Assembly: GCF_900609045.1 (NCBI RefSeq) | Contig: NZ_UXAV01000045.1 | Location: 1-64,000 of the forward strand | Reading direction: 5' to 3' | Origin: Filibacter tadaridae | GTDB taxonomy: Bacteria; Bacillota; Bacilli; Bacillales_A; Planococcaceae | DNA length: 64,000 nt | In this document: positions 1 through 10,300 of the stretch, piece after piece | How the letters are laid out: the number at the start of each line of letters is the position of its first letter | Numbering within the stretch: the stretch's first letter is position 1 | Program-made: the position numbers and the translations under genes | Notes under the pieces: generated by a model | Told to the model about the DNA's origin: nothing | What the model saw: the letters and a program-made list of their open reading frames with translations, nothing else | Database searches by the model: none

Positions 1-178
1 ACAGTTCAGTCGGGCCATTACAGTTTCCGCAGTTGCCATTACAGTTTCACAGTTTGCCCTTACAGTTCAGTCGGGCCATGACAGTTTCCGCAGTTGCCAT
101 TACAGTTTCACAGTTTGCCCTTACAGTTCAGTCGGGCCATGACAGTTTCCGCAGTTGCCACGACAGTGTCTCATCAGA
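1..178. repeat. 61-bp higher-order tandem repeat, about 2.9 copies
   Basis: Unit starts lie at 1, 62 and 123. The first two copies differ at one base (position 19 versus 80). The third matches until about 159 and then decays. Each 61-bp unit is itself three related subunits of 19, 21 and 21 bp, all beginning ACAGTT and ending in CCATT, CCATT or CCCTT. The array touches the window edge, so its full length is unknown. Nothing in it looks coding. Confidence 0.9.
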
Positions 179-184
179 TTTAGA

Positions 185-217
185 AAAAGCCCATTTGCAT
201 CTTGCAAATGGGCTTTT
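185..217 (-). terminator. Intrinsic terminator after sbcC
   Basis: Perfect 15-bp inverted repeat (185-199 with 203-217) around a 3-nt loop, with A/T tracts at both ends. It lies just past the sbcC stop codon and could work in both directions. Confidence 0.85.
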
Positions 218-223
218 CGGTAT

Positions 224-3200
224 TTATTTAATAAGGAACTTCGTTTGGCTATGGCCTTCCCTGGATTTCTTCACTTCAAGAATAGCTGGGAATGCCGCCT
301 TTAATTCTTCGACATGTGAAATGACACCAATCATGCGGCCCGACTTTTGAAGTTCAATAAGTGTGTCAATTGCCTTATTCAAAGATTCCTCATCCAAGGA
401 GCCGAATCCTTCGTCGATGAACATCGTGTCAATTGAAATGGAGCCTTGGAAACTTTGGATCACATCAGCCATCCCAAGAGCAAGACAAAGAGATGCATTG
501 AACTTCTCGCCGCCTGACAAGGTTTTTACATCACGCGTTTGACCAGTATAGGCATCATACACATCCAATCCTAGGCCACTTTGCTTACCTCGTACTTCCT
601 GGCGATCACTGCGTATCAATTCAAACTGACCGCTGGACATTTCCTTCAACCGGCCATTTGCAGACTGAATAATGCGTTCCAAGTATTCGATTTGAATATA
701 TCTTTCAAAGGATAATTTTAATCCATTTTGTCCTCTTACAACGTCGTAAAGATCCGTTACCTTTCCGACACCCCGTTCAAGCTCACTCACTTTCCCTGCT
801 GATTGTACAATTCTCTCTTTTAAACCGGACGCTGATTTTTTGAATTCCATTGACTGATTGTAATCTGTAAGTGCTTTTTCGTATGCACTTTTCAATTCTA
901 TTACAATTGATTCCAACTGGATAAGGTCTGTCATTTCTTTTCCGGCTAGATGCTTTTGCAAGTCTGCTACCGCATCTTTAAGCGATTGCAATTGCTGCCT
1001 GAAATGAATGATCTCTTCTTTCAATGAAATACGATCTGTTTCAGTCATCTTTGCGACACGGTATACCTCTTCTGTTTCAAAATGGGATTTTTTCAATGCT
1101 TCCTTGAATCTCAATATCGCATTGTTTTGCTTCATAATCGCTTCATCTAAAGATTTCCCAGCATACAACTCCGTTGAACGTGACGTTGTAAGTTGTTCCT
1201 TTGCCACTTCACGTACTTTTTGTATCGTATCCCATGCATGGTCCATATCTTTTTTGCTCTTTTCCAGCTCAGCGATTCGTTTTTCTAGAACGGCAAGTAT
1301 GCGAACATCTTCGGGTATTGCTTGTATCGTCATTTCAACAAGGGCATGTTCTTTTTCGTATGTAGCTTTCTTTTCATATAAAGATTTTTCCATTTCGTTT
1401 TCTTTTGATACAAGTTCTATTGTAAGGTCGTTTTGTACGTTCAATTTTGTTTTCTGCTCTTTAAGCACCTTTCTGGATTCACGGAGTTGCGCGACTTCAT
1501 GGTCCAATTCTTTTCTCAACGTATATAAAGCATCACTTTCAACATCGATTGCGAAACGGTTAGTATCCGCCACTTTTTCATTCAATAAGTCAGTTACACT
1601 TTGTCGTTTTGCGACAGCCGTACGATAGATGCTATCAATAGCTGCTAGGCTTCTTTTCTCACCTTCCAATTGGTCTCTCGTTAAACTTTCGTTCGAATGG
1701 CCATTCGATTTTGTTGGATGATCTAAACTTCCACAAACTGGACAAGCATCTCCAGCATGCAGAGATTCCGCCAACATCGCCGCTTGGTTATTCAACCATT
1801 TCATTTCTAGTGACTCATATATTTTCTTTTGCTTTTCATAGTTTCGTTCTTTTTCGACTTCTTCTTTTTCTAATGAAATGGCTTGTTTGTGAACCGTACG
1901 GTATTCATCAAGGATTTTGCATTTTTCATTCGTTTCATTTAACGCATCAACACGTTCATCAAACGGAATCAGTATTTCTTCAAGTTGGTCTATTCTACTT
2001 TTTAGCGCGTCTTGTTTTTCTTTTTCTGCAACGGACTTTTCTTTTGTAGCACCAAGTAGTTCTTCTTTCACGGAGATTTCTTTTTTCATTCCATCAATCA
2101 TTTTTTCCTTCGATGCTAATTGTGAAACGGCCGGTAAATGACCATTCAATCGAATTAGTGTTTCCGTTAGTTGCTCGCGTTCCCTCTTTCGCGCTTCCTC
2201 AGCCTCAAAACGTATACCGATTTCTTCCATCTTTTTAGTTGCATGGAGAACCATAGTTTTTGATTCCTCAAAAAACTTCGTTTTGGACGCTACTTCTTTT
2301 TTCAGTTCATCACATCGTGACTCGATTTCTTCAACGGATACTGCATGTTCTGCATCTGCTAATTGTTTTTCCTTTACCTCTATATAAGGGATTCGCTCAG
2401 TGATTTCGGTTAGCAGACGGCTTTTTTGCTTCATTTCCTCAAATCGCTCGTTTGTACTTTTTGCTTCATGATAAAAGGCTAGCTTTTCCGCATGTTTGTT
2501 GACTGTTTCCTCGTAATTCTTCTTGTCTTGTAGTGTTTTCTCTTCGTAATAGACAAGTTCTTCTTCTAAACCTTGTACAACCTGATTGACGTTGTAGTGC
2601 TCATTTGCGAGTACGGTGAACAATTCGGATTCTCTTATTGGTAATAATGTCGGAATTTGTTTAATATGGCTTTCACTTAATTGCATTTCACTCGTTAGTT
2701 CTGATTGTGCTTTGTCTTTTTTTACTTTTAGGCGTTCCACCAATTCACGATACGGCCCTGTTTTGAATATTTTCCGCATGATTGCTTCCTTGTTTTCCGT
2801 GTCGGAAGTAAGGAATTTACGAAACTCTCCTTGCGGTAACATGACGATCTGACTGAACTGTGCTTGTGTGAAACCGACCAGTTCCTCCGCTTTCTTATTG
2901 ATTTCAGAAACAATTTGTCTATCGACAAACGGCACTTCGCCATGTTCGGTGATCTCATAAAACTCACAGTTGGCTGTCGTCTCTGACTTGTTGCCTTTTT
3001 TTGTATAAGGCACTTGGCGCATGATACGATACGTTCGATTGTTTATGGTGAATGTCAATTCAACAGACGTCTTCACAGCTTCATCTGCAAAATCGCTGCG
3101 CATCGCCCGTATATCCGTTCTATCTTCACCACTTGCTTGTCCATATAATGCAAAACTGATACCATCGAAAATCGTCGTTTTTCCGGCCCCTGTTGCACCC

Positions 3201-3301
3201 GAAATAACGAATAAGCGATTGTCTCCCAGTTTTGTGAAATCCACTGTTTCTGTTCCTTTATACGGTCCGAATGCCGTCATTGATAGTCGTATCGGTCTCA
3301 A
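224..3301 (-). CDS. sbcC: SbcC exonuclease subunit (Rad50-like SMC ATPase)
   Basis: ATPase partner of SbcD in the complex that opens DNA hairpins and processes protein-blocked or palindromic ends. The 1025-residue protein has Walker A GATGAGKTT at residues 35-43, a long charged coiled coil, the zinc hook C520-P-V-C523 at its middle, a second coiled-coil arm, the ABC signature LSGGE at 928-932, and Walker B ending in D963-E964 within FIDEGFGSLD. Length is normal for the family. The start ATG overlaps the sbcD stop by 4 bp, so the pair is translationally coupled. A strong terminator follows at 185-217. Confidence 0.95.
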   Translation of the reverse strand: MRPIRLSMTAFGPYKGTETVDFTKLGDNRLFVISGATGAGKTTIFDGISFALYGQASGEDRTDIRAMRSDFADEAVKTSVELTFTINNRTYRIMRQVPYTKKGNKSETTANCEFYEITEHGEVPFVDRQIVSEINKKAEELVGFTQAQFSQIVMLPQGEFRKFLTSDTENKEAIMRKIFKTGPYRELVERLKVKKDKAQSELTSEMQLSESHIKQIPTLLPIRESELFTVLANEHYNVNQVVQGLEEELVYYEEKTLQDKKNYEETVNKHAEKLAFYHEAKSTNERFEEMKQKSRLLTEITERIPYIEVKEKQLADAEHAVSVEEIESRCDELKKEVASKTKFFEESKTMVLHATKKMEEIGIRFEAEEARKREREQLTETLIRLNGHLPAVSQLASKEKMIDGMKKEISVKEELLGATKEKSVAEKEKQDALKSRIDQLEEILIPFDERVDALNETNEKCKILDEYRTVHKQAISLEKEEVEKERNYEKQKKIYESLEMKWLNNQAAMLAESLHAGDACPVCGSLDHPTKSNGHSNESLTRDQLEGEKRSLAAIDSIYRTAVAKRQSVTDLLNEKVADTNRFAIDVESDALYTLRKELDHEVAQLRESRKVLKEQKTKLNVQNDLTIELVSKENEMEKSLYEKKATYEKEHALVEMTIQAIPEDVRILAVLEKRIAELEKSKKDMDHAWDTIQKVREVAKEQLTTSRSTELYAGKSLDEAIMKQNNAILRFKEALKKSHFETEEVYRVAKMTETDRISLKEEIIHFRQQLQSLKDAVADLQKHLAGKEMTDLIQLESIVIELKSAYEKALTDYNQSMEFKKSASGLKERIVQSAGKVSELERGVGKVTDLYDVVRGQNGLKLSFERYIQIEYLERIIQSANGRLKEMSSGQFELIRSDRQEVRGKQSGLGLDVYDAYTGQTRDVKTLSGGEKFNASLCLALGMADVIQSFQGSISIDTMFIDEGFGSLDEESLNKAIDTLIELQKSGRMIGVISHVEELKAAFPAILEVKKSREGHSQTKFLIK

Positions 3302-4455
3302 TTCCCCGTCTCCCCTTTCCGCATCACTTCATGGAGTACTTCTGCAAAGAGTGCTTCTGTTTCAGAATCCGGTAGCTCCTCTTTCATTGCTTCGTAGAAT
3401 GATTTAAACAGTGTCCAGTCATCTTGTTTGCCGATTTCAGACCGTTGTTTCTCACCTACTACCGAGGAGGTCTTAGGTATTTTACGTTCGACATGCATTG
3501 CATTCGGAAAGACTGACCTGATTTTCTCCATGGGGAACAAAACCGGTGTAGTGTCCTCTAATTTCACAAAGACATAATCGTCGCTAGCCGGATGTTGTAA
3601 AATGTCTTCCATCAGTCCTTGAACTGTCCGCATATCCCGTTTTGGTTTCAGCTCCCGTTTTTCAACGGTCACTTGCCCTTCACCATCCAGTTCAACGATG
3701 AAAAACCCTTTGTTATGATGTTCTTCTGAAATTGAATATTTCATTGGTGATCCGGCATAACGCACTGTTTCATCCGACACATAATGTGCCTGGTGTAAAT
3801 GGCCAAGTGCCGTGTATTTGAAAGGTTCAAAAAGATGTGCTGACACATATTCCGCACCGCCGATTGCGATGGGGCGTTCTGAATCGCTTGTGTTGGCTTC
3901 GCCTTCACCGTGAGGCGTAACAAAAGCATGTCCTACAAATACATGTCGTGCGTCTTCCGCCCAATTTCCGCGGATACCTTCTATCACTTTTTTCATGGCG
4001 TCATGATGGTTCGAAATTGTTTCGTCTTCATATAAATGTTTTACAATGGAAGGATCCGCAAAAGGAACAAGGTGGAAATGAACATCACCGAAATCATCCG
4101 ACAAAATGACCGACTCGATGTCCTTCGTCATTTGACCGACAACATGATAGCCATTCGACCGCATTAGGCCGCTACCGAAGTGCAAACGCCCGGGGCTATC
4201 GTGATTGCCACTTATTGCGATGACGGGCGTATTGTGCGTAATTGTAATCTCTTCTAATATATCATTCAATAATTCAACCGCTTCAGTTGGCGGTACTGCC
4301 CGGTCATACAAGTCGCCTGCGATAACGACCGCATCAGGCTTTTCTTCCTTTATCGCTGCAACGAATTGATCTAAAATAAAACGTTGGTCCTCTGTCATAT
4401 AAACACCTTGGACGAGCTTACCTAAATGCCAGTCCGCCGTATGGAAAAATTTCAA
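3298..4455 (-). CDS. sbcD: SbcD exonuclease subunit (Mre11-like)
   Basis: Mn-dependent metallophosphoesterase nuclease of the SbcCD complex. Metal-binding motifs occur in the expected order: TADWHLG (D8, H10), GDLYDR at 47-52, GNHD at 83-86, then GHAF and GHLH further on. At 385 residues it is a typical SbcD with its C-terminal capping region. It is first gene of the sbcDC operon and its stop overlaps the sbcC start by 4 bp. No clear promoter is visible, but the 140-bp gap upstream has room for one. Confidence 0.95.
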   Translation of the reverse strand: MKFFHTADWHLGKLVQGVYMTEDQRFILDQFVAAIKEEKPDAVVIAGDLYDRAVPPTEAVELLNDILEEITITHNTPVIAISGNHDSPGRLHFGSGLMRSNGYHVVGQMTKDIESVILSDDFGDVHFHLVPFADPSIVKHLYEDETISNHHDAMKKVIEGIRGNWAEDARHVFVGHAFVTPHGEGEANTSDSERPIAIGGAEYVSAHLFEPFKYTALGHLHQAHYVSDETVRYAGSPMKYSISEEHHNKGFFIVELDGEGQVTVEKRELKPKRDMRTVQGLMEDILQHPASDDYVFVKLEDTTPVLFPMEKIRSVFPNAMHVERKIPKTSSVVGEKQRSEIGKQDDWTLFKSFYEAMKEELPDSETEALFAEVLHEVMRKGETGN

Positions 4456-4550
4456 TTTCCTCTCCCCTTCCGAATCACTTTTCCCTTACTTTACAGGAAA
4501 TAGCGCTAAAACTGAAGTTGACCTTCCCGTTAATGCACGATAAAAAATAA

Positions 4551-4582
4551 CCGGAGGACACAGTAGTACCTGTGACTTCCGG
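4551..4582 (-). terminator. Terminator after the YcdB-like gene
   Basis: Thirteen-bp stem with one G-U pair and one mismatch, followed on the minus strand by a T-rich tract (TTATTTTTTATC). It lies about 16 bp past the stop of the gene at 4598. Confidence 0.75.
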
Positions 4583-4597
4583 CCGTTTTGTTGCCTA

Positions 4598-5860
4598 TCA
4601 GATATCCCCTAACGCAATTATTTCCCCTGTCACCGCGTTAACACCTTCGGCTGCATCTAATAATCCGCATAATATGTACTTACCTGACGCCAAGTCATAT
4701 ACATATGTAGGATCGAGTGAAATATAGGGGAGCATTTTCTCAAATGCCTCATCATGTGTGACAACTTCTTTATCAGCTGGTGTAAACGTATCAAAAATCT
4801 CAAAAAACGACCCATTGTCCATAAAATTCAGCACGGACATCTTTTCCGGATGGATGAATACAACAAACTTACGATTGAACAGTGTTGAATTTTCATAACT
4901 CATTTTACAATGCGCTTCAATGAAATTCTCTTGGCACTGAAGTTTAACTAGCTTCCACATTCCCGAATCATCTGGAAGCTCCGTCCGTAAGACGTCTGTT
5001 ACAATAACTTTACACTGTTCGATTTGTTGATCTGACAATGTCAACTTACCCAGAGTACCGGTATTGCCAAATGCCACATCCGCAGTCACTTCAGACAAAA
5101 ACTCAATTTCTTCACGGGCAATCTCCTCTGTAAGTGGTTCAAGCCATTCGATGACTATATCTGTTTTCACTTCGGTACGTTCATGTTCCAGAAATGGAAT
5201 CATCCTAGTTCCATCGACCGTTATAAACACTTCTTCCATCGCATAGACCGGAACAAAACATTTTTTCTCCTCCGAAGGAAATTTCACGAGTTGAAGTTGC
5301 TTTTTAACGAGTGGCTCTATTTCTTCCAATGTTAATGTGAACACTGACTTTTCCACTTGGTTTTCGGAAGGAATTTCACCATATGTATGATAGGATATCA
5401 ACTTACCAACCTCATCAAATTCAACATTGATTATACAGCTTGGTGAAAGGGAAATCCCGTCAATATCTGATTCAAATTGAAAACCATTGGTACTTGATTT
5501 AGTCAGTTTAAAGCTTTCGCCATAGACTAAGCCCGTTTCCTTTTCAAGCCATGTCGATACTTCTTCGATTGATTTATTCGGGAATTGTGTCATTGTCGAT
5601 AGTGATAAGTCATCGACAAATGTCACACTTCTAAACTGCTCTTTTCGGATCATATAGTCAATACTTGCAGTTCCATCAGGATTACAATCCTCTTCAACAG
5701 GCTCTTTCAAGTTCTTCGGAAACCACTCCAAATTCACCATATAAACTGCCGTTCCCATGCTGTCCCGCTCTTTGTAAATTGAATGTCTTTCCAATTCGTA
5801 AGCTTCCAAACCGAACTTCACTTTTGCCTCTTCTGCAATTCTTTCCACGCGCTTGTCCAT
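4598..5860 (-). CDS. YcdB/YcdC-repeat-like (DUF4901-type) protein
   Basis: A 420-residue acidic protein without signal peptide or membrane segment. The N-terminal half has the pattern of the YcdB/YcdC repeat family: a short helix, then a sequence ending LEWFPKN, then NPDGTASI at about 61-68. The C-terminus closes with a PepSY-like VNAVTGEII strand near 406-414. The two halves look like divergent copies of the same module (each has an ExxxxPxSxxPSY- or FExMLPYISL-like segment). It sits alone between the sbcDC operon and a GIY-YIG-like gene. Function is unknown; family assignment rests on pattern recognition only. Confidence 0.6.
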   Translation of the reverse strand: MDKRVERIAEEAKVKFGLEAYELERHSIYKERDSMGTAVYMVNLEWFPKNLKEPVEEDCNPDGTASIDYMIRKEQFRSVTFVDDLSLSTMTQFPNKSIEEVSTWLEKETGLVYGESFKLTKSSTNGFQFESDIDGISLSPSCIINVEFDEVGKLISYHTYGEIPSENQVEKSVFTLTLEEIEPLVKKQLQLVKFPSEEKKCFVPVYAMEEVFITVDGTRMIPFLEHERTEVKTDIVIEWLEPLTEEIAREEIEFLSEVTADVAFGNTGTLGKLTLSDQQIEQCKVIVTDVLRTELPDDSGMWKLVKLQCQENFIEAHCKMSYENSTLFNRKFVVFIHPEKMSVLNFMDNGSFFEIFDTFTPADKEVVTHDEAFEKMLPYISLDPTYVYDLASGKYILCGLLDAAEGVNAVTGEIIALGDI

Positions 5861-5895
5861 GTGCCCACCCTTTTCATATCAGTTTATGCAAAAAG

Positions 5896-5925
5896 AAAAG
5901 CTGATTGCACATGGCAGTCAGCTCT
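5896..5925 (-). terminator. Hairpin terminator sharing 23 identical bases with 20020-20042
   Basis: Stem AAGCTGATTGC / GCAGTCAGCTCTT with loop ACATG, followed on the minus strand by a T-rich run. Bases 5894-5916 are identical to 20020-20042. It lies 5-35 bp past the gene at 5931. Confidence 0.75.
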
Positions 5926-5930
5926 TCAAT

Positions 5931-6305
5931 TTACTCGAAAAACACTTTATCAACATTGTATCTTGCACGTTGCGTATTAATGATATACGTTTCGTAAATT
6001 TCACGTTCCATCGGGTCTTCAATAATGATAACGGAAATCTCCTTCACTTCGTTACGGTGTTCTTTGATTGGTGATACGTTATCTTCAAAATGCTTCTTTA
6101 CACGTTGGCGTAGTTTACGCGCTTTCCCTGCAAACAGCAATTCACCTTTGTTATTATAAAACAAAATGATGCCGCCCTTATCACGCGGAATCTCATGTAA
6201 ATCGATGAATCCATAAATTGGTTTTATAGGTACTACACCTGCGCCCAATTCCTGGTCACGTTGAACAATCGTTATATCTGGTTTCGGTATTGTAATTGAA
6301 ATCAA
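5931..6305 (-). CDS. GIY-YIG-like domain protein (YurQ/UvrC N-domain type), tyrosines lost
   Basis: A 124-residue protein equivalent to a stand-alone UvrC N-terminal GIY-YIG domain. The fold signature runs from GGIILFYNNKG (about 44-54) through LLFAGKARKLRQRVKKHF (56-73) to a late YETYIINTQRARYNV (104-118) that matches the UvrC ENxLIKxxxPRYNV segment. The conserved Arg of LRQR and the late Glu are present, but the GIY tyrosine is Ile and the YIG tyrosine is Phe (FAG). It may therefore bind DNA without cutting. B. subtilis YurQ is a comparable short protein. No operon partner is obvious. Confidence 0.65.
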   Translation of the reverse strand: MISITIPKPDITIVQRDQELGAGVVPIKPIYGFIDLHEIPRDKGGIILFYNNKGELLFAGKARKLRQRVKKHFEDNVSPIKEHRNEVKEISVIIIEDPMEREIYETYIINTQRARYNVDKVFFE

Positions 6306-6383
6306 TTCAAAGTCACGTCCTCTTCTTTTCTGAAACTAAATACTACCACAAAACGGACTAAAAAGCGAAGGACGGCTTCACTG

Positions 6384-7223
6384 TCATCGATTTAAGAACC
6401 GGACTAATTTCCGGACCAATCCCTCTGTCAGTTCACTGTTATCCAAATTCGACATCATTCCGGAAATAACAGGTTTACGGAAATCAAGAGTTAATAGTTC
6501 TTGTCCGATCACGTCAAGGCTTATGAATACCTCATCTTCCGTGTCATTAATCTGTCGTTTAATCATTTCGATGTCCTTTATTAATTCTTCAGTTGTAATT
6601 GAAATCGCTGTACCCTCGAAACTCAGTAACTGCTCTTTCTTCAAAAAAGGCTCAGTTAAACCACTGATGATAGAATCAGTTCGCTCGACAATGTAGCTTG
6701 CCAAATCAGCGATATTCAATTTTTTCTTATTGAACACAATAATTTCTATATAGCCGTGTGTGATACCGTTTAACATGACGATTATATCGGGCAAATGATT
6801 GTGAATACCTTCGCCATACAAATTCAATAGAAGGTTCTCCATTGTTTCATACGCCTTTTTACGCATTTTATTCATCAAATCCAGCATTTCTTCATTTACA
6901 GGACTCGTTTGTTCCCTCATCTGCATAAGAATGAAATCCGAATAACGAGCAATTTCCTCAAATTGAATAACGAAAAACTGTTCAAATCTTTTCCTCGGGG
7001 TGGTTTCCATGTGATGAATCGCACCTATCCGGTCAATCAGTTTCGTACCAAAGTATTCAAAAACTGAAAGCAGAAGGCCTTCTTTCGATTTAAACGAAAG
7101 ATAAAACGAACCTTTCGAAATGCCGCATGCATCTGTAATTTCTTGGACAGAAGTTGCTTCAAAACCTTTTTTCGCAAAAAGCTCCGAAGCTTTTTCGATT
7201 ATCAATATTTTCTTATCCGACAA
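6384..7223 (-). CDS. TetR/AcrR-family repressor (YerO-like) of the divergent RND pump
   Basis: A 279-residue regulator with a TetR helix-turn-helix at about residues 22-50 (ATSVQEITDACGISKGSFYL) and a long C-terminal ligand-binding region. That region is longer than usual because of an extra helical tail after about residue 200. It is divergently transcribed from the RND transporter at 7386. The pair matches the B. subtilis yerO-yerP(swrC) arrangement. The palindrome ACTGACCGGTCAGT at 7282-7295 lies in the shared intergenic region and is the probable operator. I infer that it represses the pump and perhaps itself, with a lipophilic or surfactant-like inducer. Confidence 0.85.
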   Translation of the reverse strand: MSDKKILIIEKASELFAKKGFEATSVQEITDACGISKGSFYLSFKSKEGLLLSVFEYFGTKLIDRIGAIHHMETTPRKRFEQFFVIQFEEIARYSDFILMQMREQTSPVNEEMLDLMNKMRKKAYETMENLLLNLYGEGIHNHLPDIIVMLNGITHGYIEIIVFNKKKLNIADLASYIVERTDSIISGLTEPFLKKEQLLSFEGTAISITTEELIKDIEMIKRQINDTEDEVFISLDVIGQELLTLDFRKPVISGMMSNLDNSELTEGLVRKLVRFLNR

Positions 7224-7271
7224 ATCAAAACCCCCACCTAGTAGAAAAGTAATCTATTAAAATTGTTTCAC

Positions 7272-7301
7272 TTGACTCATGACTGACCGGTCAGTTATTA
7301 T
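7272..7301 (+). promoter_or_regulatory. swrC promoter with TetR-type operator inside the spacer
   Basis: -35 TTGACT at 7272-7277 and -10 TATTAT at 7296-7301 with an 18-bp spacer. The perfect palindrome ACTGACCGGTCAGT (7282-7295) fills the spacer, so bound repressor would exclude RNA polymerase. A related but imperfect half-site pair (GACTAGTTGGTC) lies at 7347-7358. Confidence 0.75.
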
Positions 7302-7385
7302 GATAAAGCACCGATTGACTATTCTTTTCCAATCATAAAGCATTATGACTAGTTGGTCAAAGTAAAAATTCTAATGGAGGTACAT

Positions 7386-10300
7386 ATGAATTCAATCATT
7401 AACTTTGTCATGAAAAACAAATTGGCCGTATGGCTTGTCACGCTAATAATAACAGCTGCTGGTATTTATTCCGGATCGAAAATGAATTTGGAAACCATAC
7501 CGGATATTACGATTCCTATCGTTAGTGTAACAACGGTTTACCCAGGTGCTACACCTGATCAAGTGGTGAACGAACTTTCAGAACCACTTGAAAAAGCAGT
7601 TAAGAGTTTGAATGGCGTCACTTCAGTCAGCTCCACATCCTATCAAAATGCGTCATCCCTTCAAATTGAATATGATTTCGGGACAGATATGAAGCAAGCT
7701 GAAGAAGATGTAAACGAGGCGCTTAAGAATGTCACGTTGCCAGAAAACGCGATGGATCCTACTGTCGGCAGAATCAGTATCAATGCATTTCCGATTCTCG
7801 CACTCAGTGTTTCTGATAGCAAAGCAGACCTTGAAGAGTTAACGGTAAAAGTCCAAGACTCATTGGTTCCTGAACTCGAAGGGATTGAAGGTATTTCAAG
7901 TGTTGCAGTTTCGGGACAACAAATTGAGGAAGTCATTCTGACATTCGATAAAGAAAAGCTAGCCGCAAACAATTTAGATGAAGAAACAGTCAAACAACTT
8001 GTAAAGGGCTCAGATGTGACGATGCCACTTGGCTTGATTCAATTCGACGAAGATGAACAATCCGTTGTCGTCGACGGCAATATTACAACTGTTGAAGATT
8101 TAAAAAACATATTAATTCCCGTGATGCCGACAGCTACTCCCGGTTTAACAACACCACCTGCCGGATTGGGATCATCAGCTCCCCAAATGTCTACAGTCAA
8201 ACTAGGTGAACTCGCAACAATTGAGCATATTGGTAAAGCTGAATCTATTTCAAGGATGAATGGTAAAGAAGCCATTGCCGTTCAAGTTGTAAAATCACAG
8301 AATGCCAATACAGTAACCGTTGTTAATAATGTAAATGAACTGATGACGCAGTTTGAAAAAGAAAATGATGGCGTCAAGATTTCTACGACGCTGGACCAAG
8401 GTGAACCTATTCAACAATCAGTTGATACGATGGTGAGTAAAGCACTATTTGGTGCACTTTTTGCTATCATCATTATTATGCTCTTCCTTCGTAACTTTAA
8501 ATCTACACTTATTTCAATTGTGTCGATTCCAATGTCACTGCTAATTGCCGTCATATTCTTGAAGCAGATGGATATCACACTAAATATGATGACACTTGGT
8601 GCAATGACCGTTGCAATTGCACGTGTAATCGATGATTCAATTGTCGTAGTCGAAAACATATTTAGGCGAATGTCCCTTTCAACAGAAAAATTGAAAGGTA
8701 AAGATCTTGTACGAGAAGCAACGAAAGAAATGTTTAAACCTATCATGTCGTCCACACTCGTTACAATTGCAGTCTTCCTACCGATCGCATTAGTTAGCGG
8801 TATGGTTGGCGAACTATTCATGCCATTTGCTTTGACAATTGTATTTGCTCTACTCGCTTCACTTATTGTCGCGATTACAATCGTCCCGATGCTTGCCCAT
8901 TCATTATTCAAAAAACAGCTGTACTCAAATACTGGTAGCCACATTGAAAAACCGAGTAAAATGGCTGCAGCCTATCGGAACTTTTTGAACTGGACGTTAA
9001 ATCACAAATTTATCACATCCATCATTTCAATCGTACTGCTTGTCGGTAGCTTATTCCTAGCCCCTGTCATTGGTGTGAGTTTCCTTCCGGATGAAGAACA
9101 GAAAATGATGTATATTACGTATACTCCTGAACCCGGTGAAACGCTTGATACCGTGAATAGTACTGTTGAATCTGCAGAAGAGTATTTATTGGATTTGAAA
9201 GATGTTGAAGTTGTGCAAGCTTCAGTCGGAGGAGAAAATCCGATGGCACCTGGTGCATCTAATGGGGCCCTAATGTTTGTAACATTCGATAGCGATACTA
9301 CCGAGTTTACGAAAGTGAAGGAAAAAACAATCGTCGAACTGCAAAAAATTCCTGCTAAAGGCGAATGGAAATCACAGGACTTTTCAACAAGTGGTTCAAG
9401 TAATACCGTAAGTTATTACGTTTACGGAAATAACTTGAAAGACATTGAACCTGTCGTTGAGGACATTGAAAAGATCATGATTGACAATAAAGACCTGAAG
9501 AATGCTAAAACAAGTCTAACAAGAAAATATAAAGAATATACACTCGTTGCCGATCAAGAAAAGTTAACACAGTACGGTTTAACCGCTGCACAAGTCGGAA
9601 TGGTCCTCTATCCGAATAACCAGCAAGAAGTATTGACTAAGATTGTAGAAGACGATAAGACAATCGAAGTTCTTATTAATGAAGAAAAGAAAGAACATAA
9701 AACAATCGATGACCTATTGAAAGAAAAAGTTCAGTCACCACTTGGCATGGAAATCGCCATTTCTGAATTGGTGGACATTCAAGAAGGTACAACGTCTGAT
9801 ACGATTTCCCGTAAAGACGGTAAATTGTTCGCAAGTGTTTCAGCAGAAATTACGACAAAAGATGTCGCAAAGGCATCAACGGCTATTCAGAAAAAGGTTG
9901 ATGAACTCGATGTTCCATCTAATGTGAAAGTTAATACCGCTGGCGTAACAGAAGATATCACAGAAGCGTTTACACAGCTTGGGCTTGCGATGCTTGCAGC
10001 AATTGCTATTGTGTACTTGATTCTGGTTATTACATTCGGCGGAGGCCTTGCGCCACTAGCAATCCTGTTCTCCCTTCCCTTCACAGTAATTGGTGCTTTG
10101 GTTGGTCTATGGATTGCTGGTGAGACAATCAGTGTTTCGGCAATGATTGGTCTACTAATGCTGATTGGTATCGTTGTGACGAATGCGATTGTATTAATTG
10201 ACCGTGTCATCAATAAAGAAAAAGAAGGACTTACAACGAGAGATGCCATTTTAGAAGCGGGCTCTACAAGACTTCGTCCTATCCTTATGACTGCACTCGC

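Noticed and set aside
1-178. CRISPR array at the left edge
   Set aside because: The units are contiguous and the intervening bases repeat too, so there are no unique spacers.
33-350. 105-residue plus-strand ORF across the left-edge repeat
   Set aside because: It is read through the 61-bp tandem repeat (61 is not a multiple of three, so each copy shifts frame), runs across a terminator and into antisense sbcC, and has no ribosome site.
1008-1628. 206-residue plus-strand ORF inside sbcC
   Set aside because: Antisense to the coiled-coil region of SbcC; Ser/Phe-rich shadow of a charged helix with no ribosome site.
8411-8944. 177-residue minus-strand ORF inside swrC
   Set aside because: Antisense shadow of a membrane-helix region; no ribosome site and no domain.
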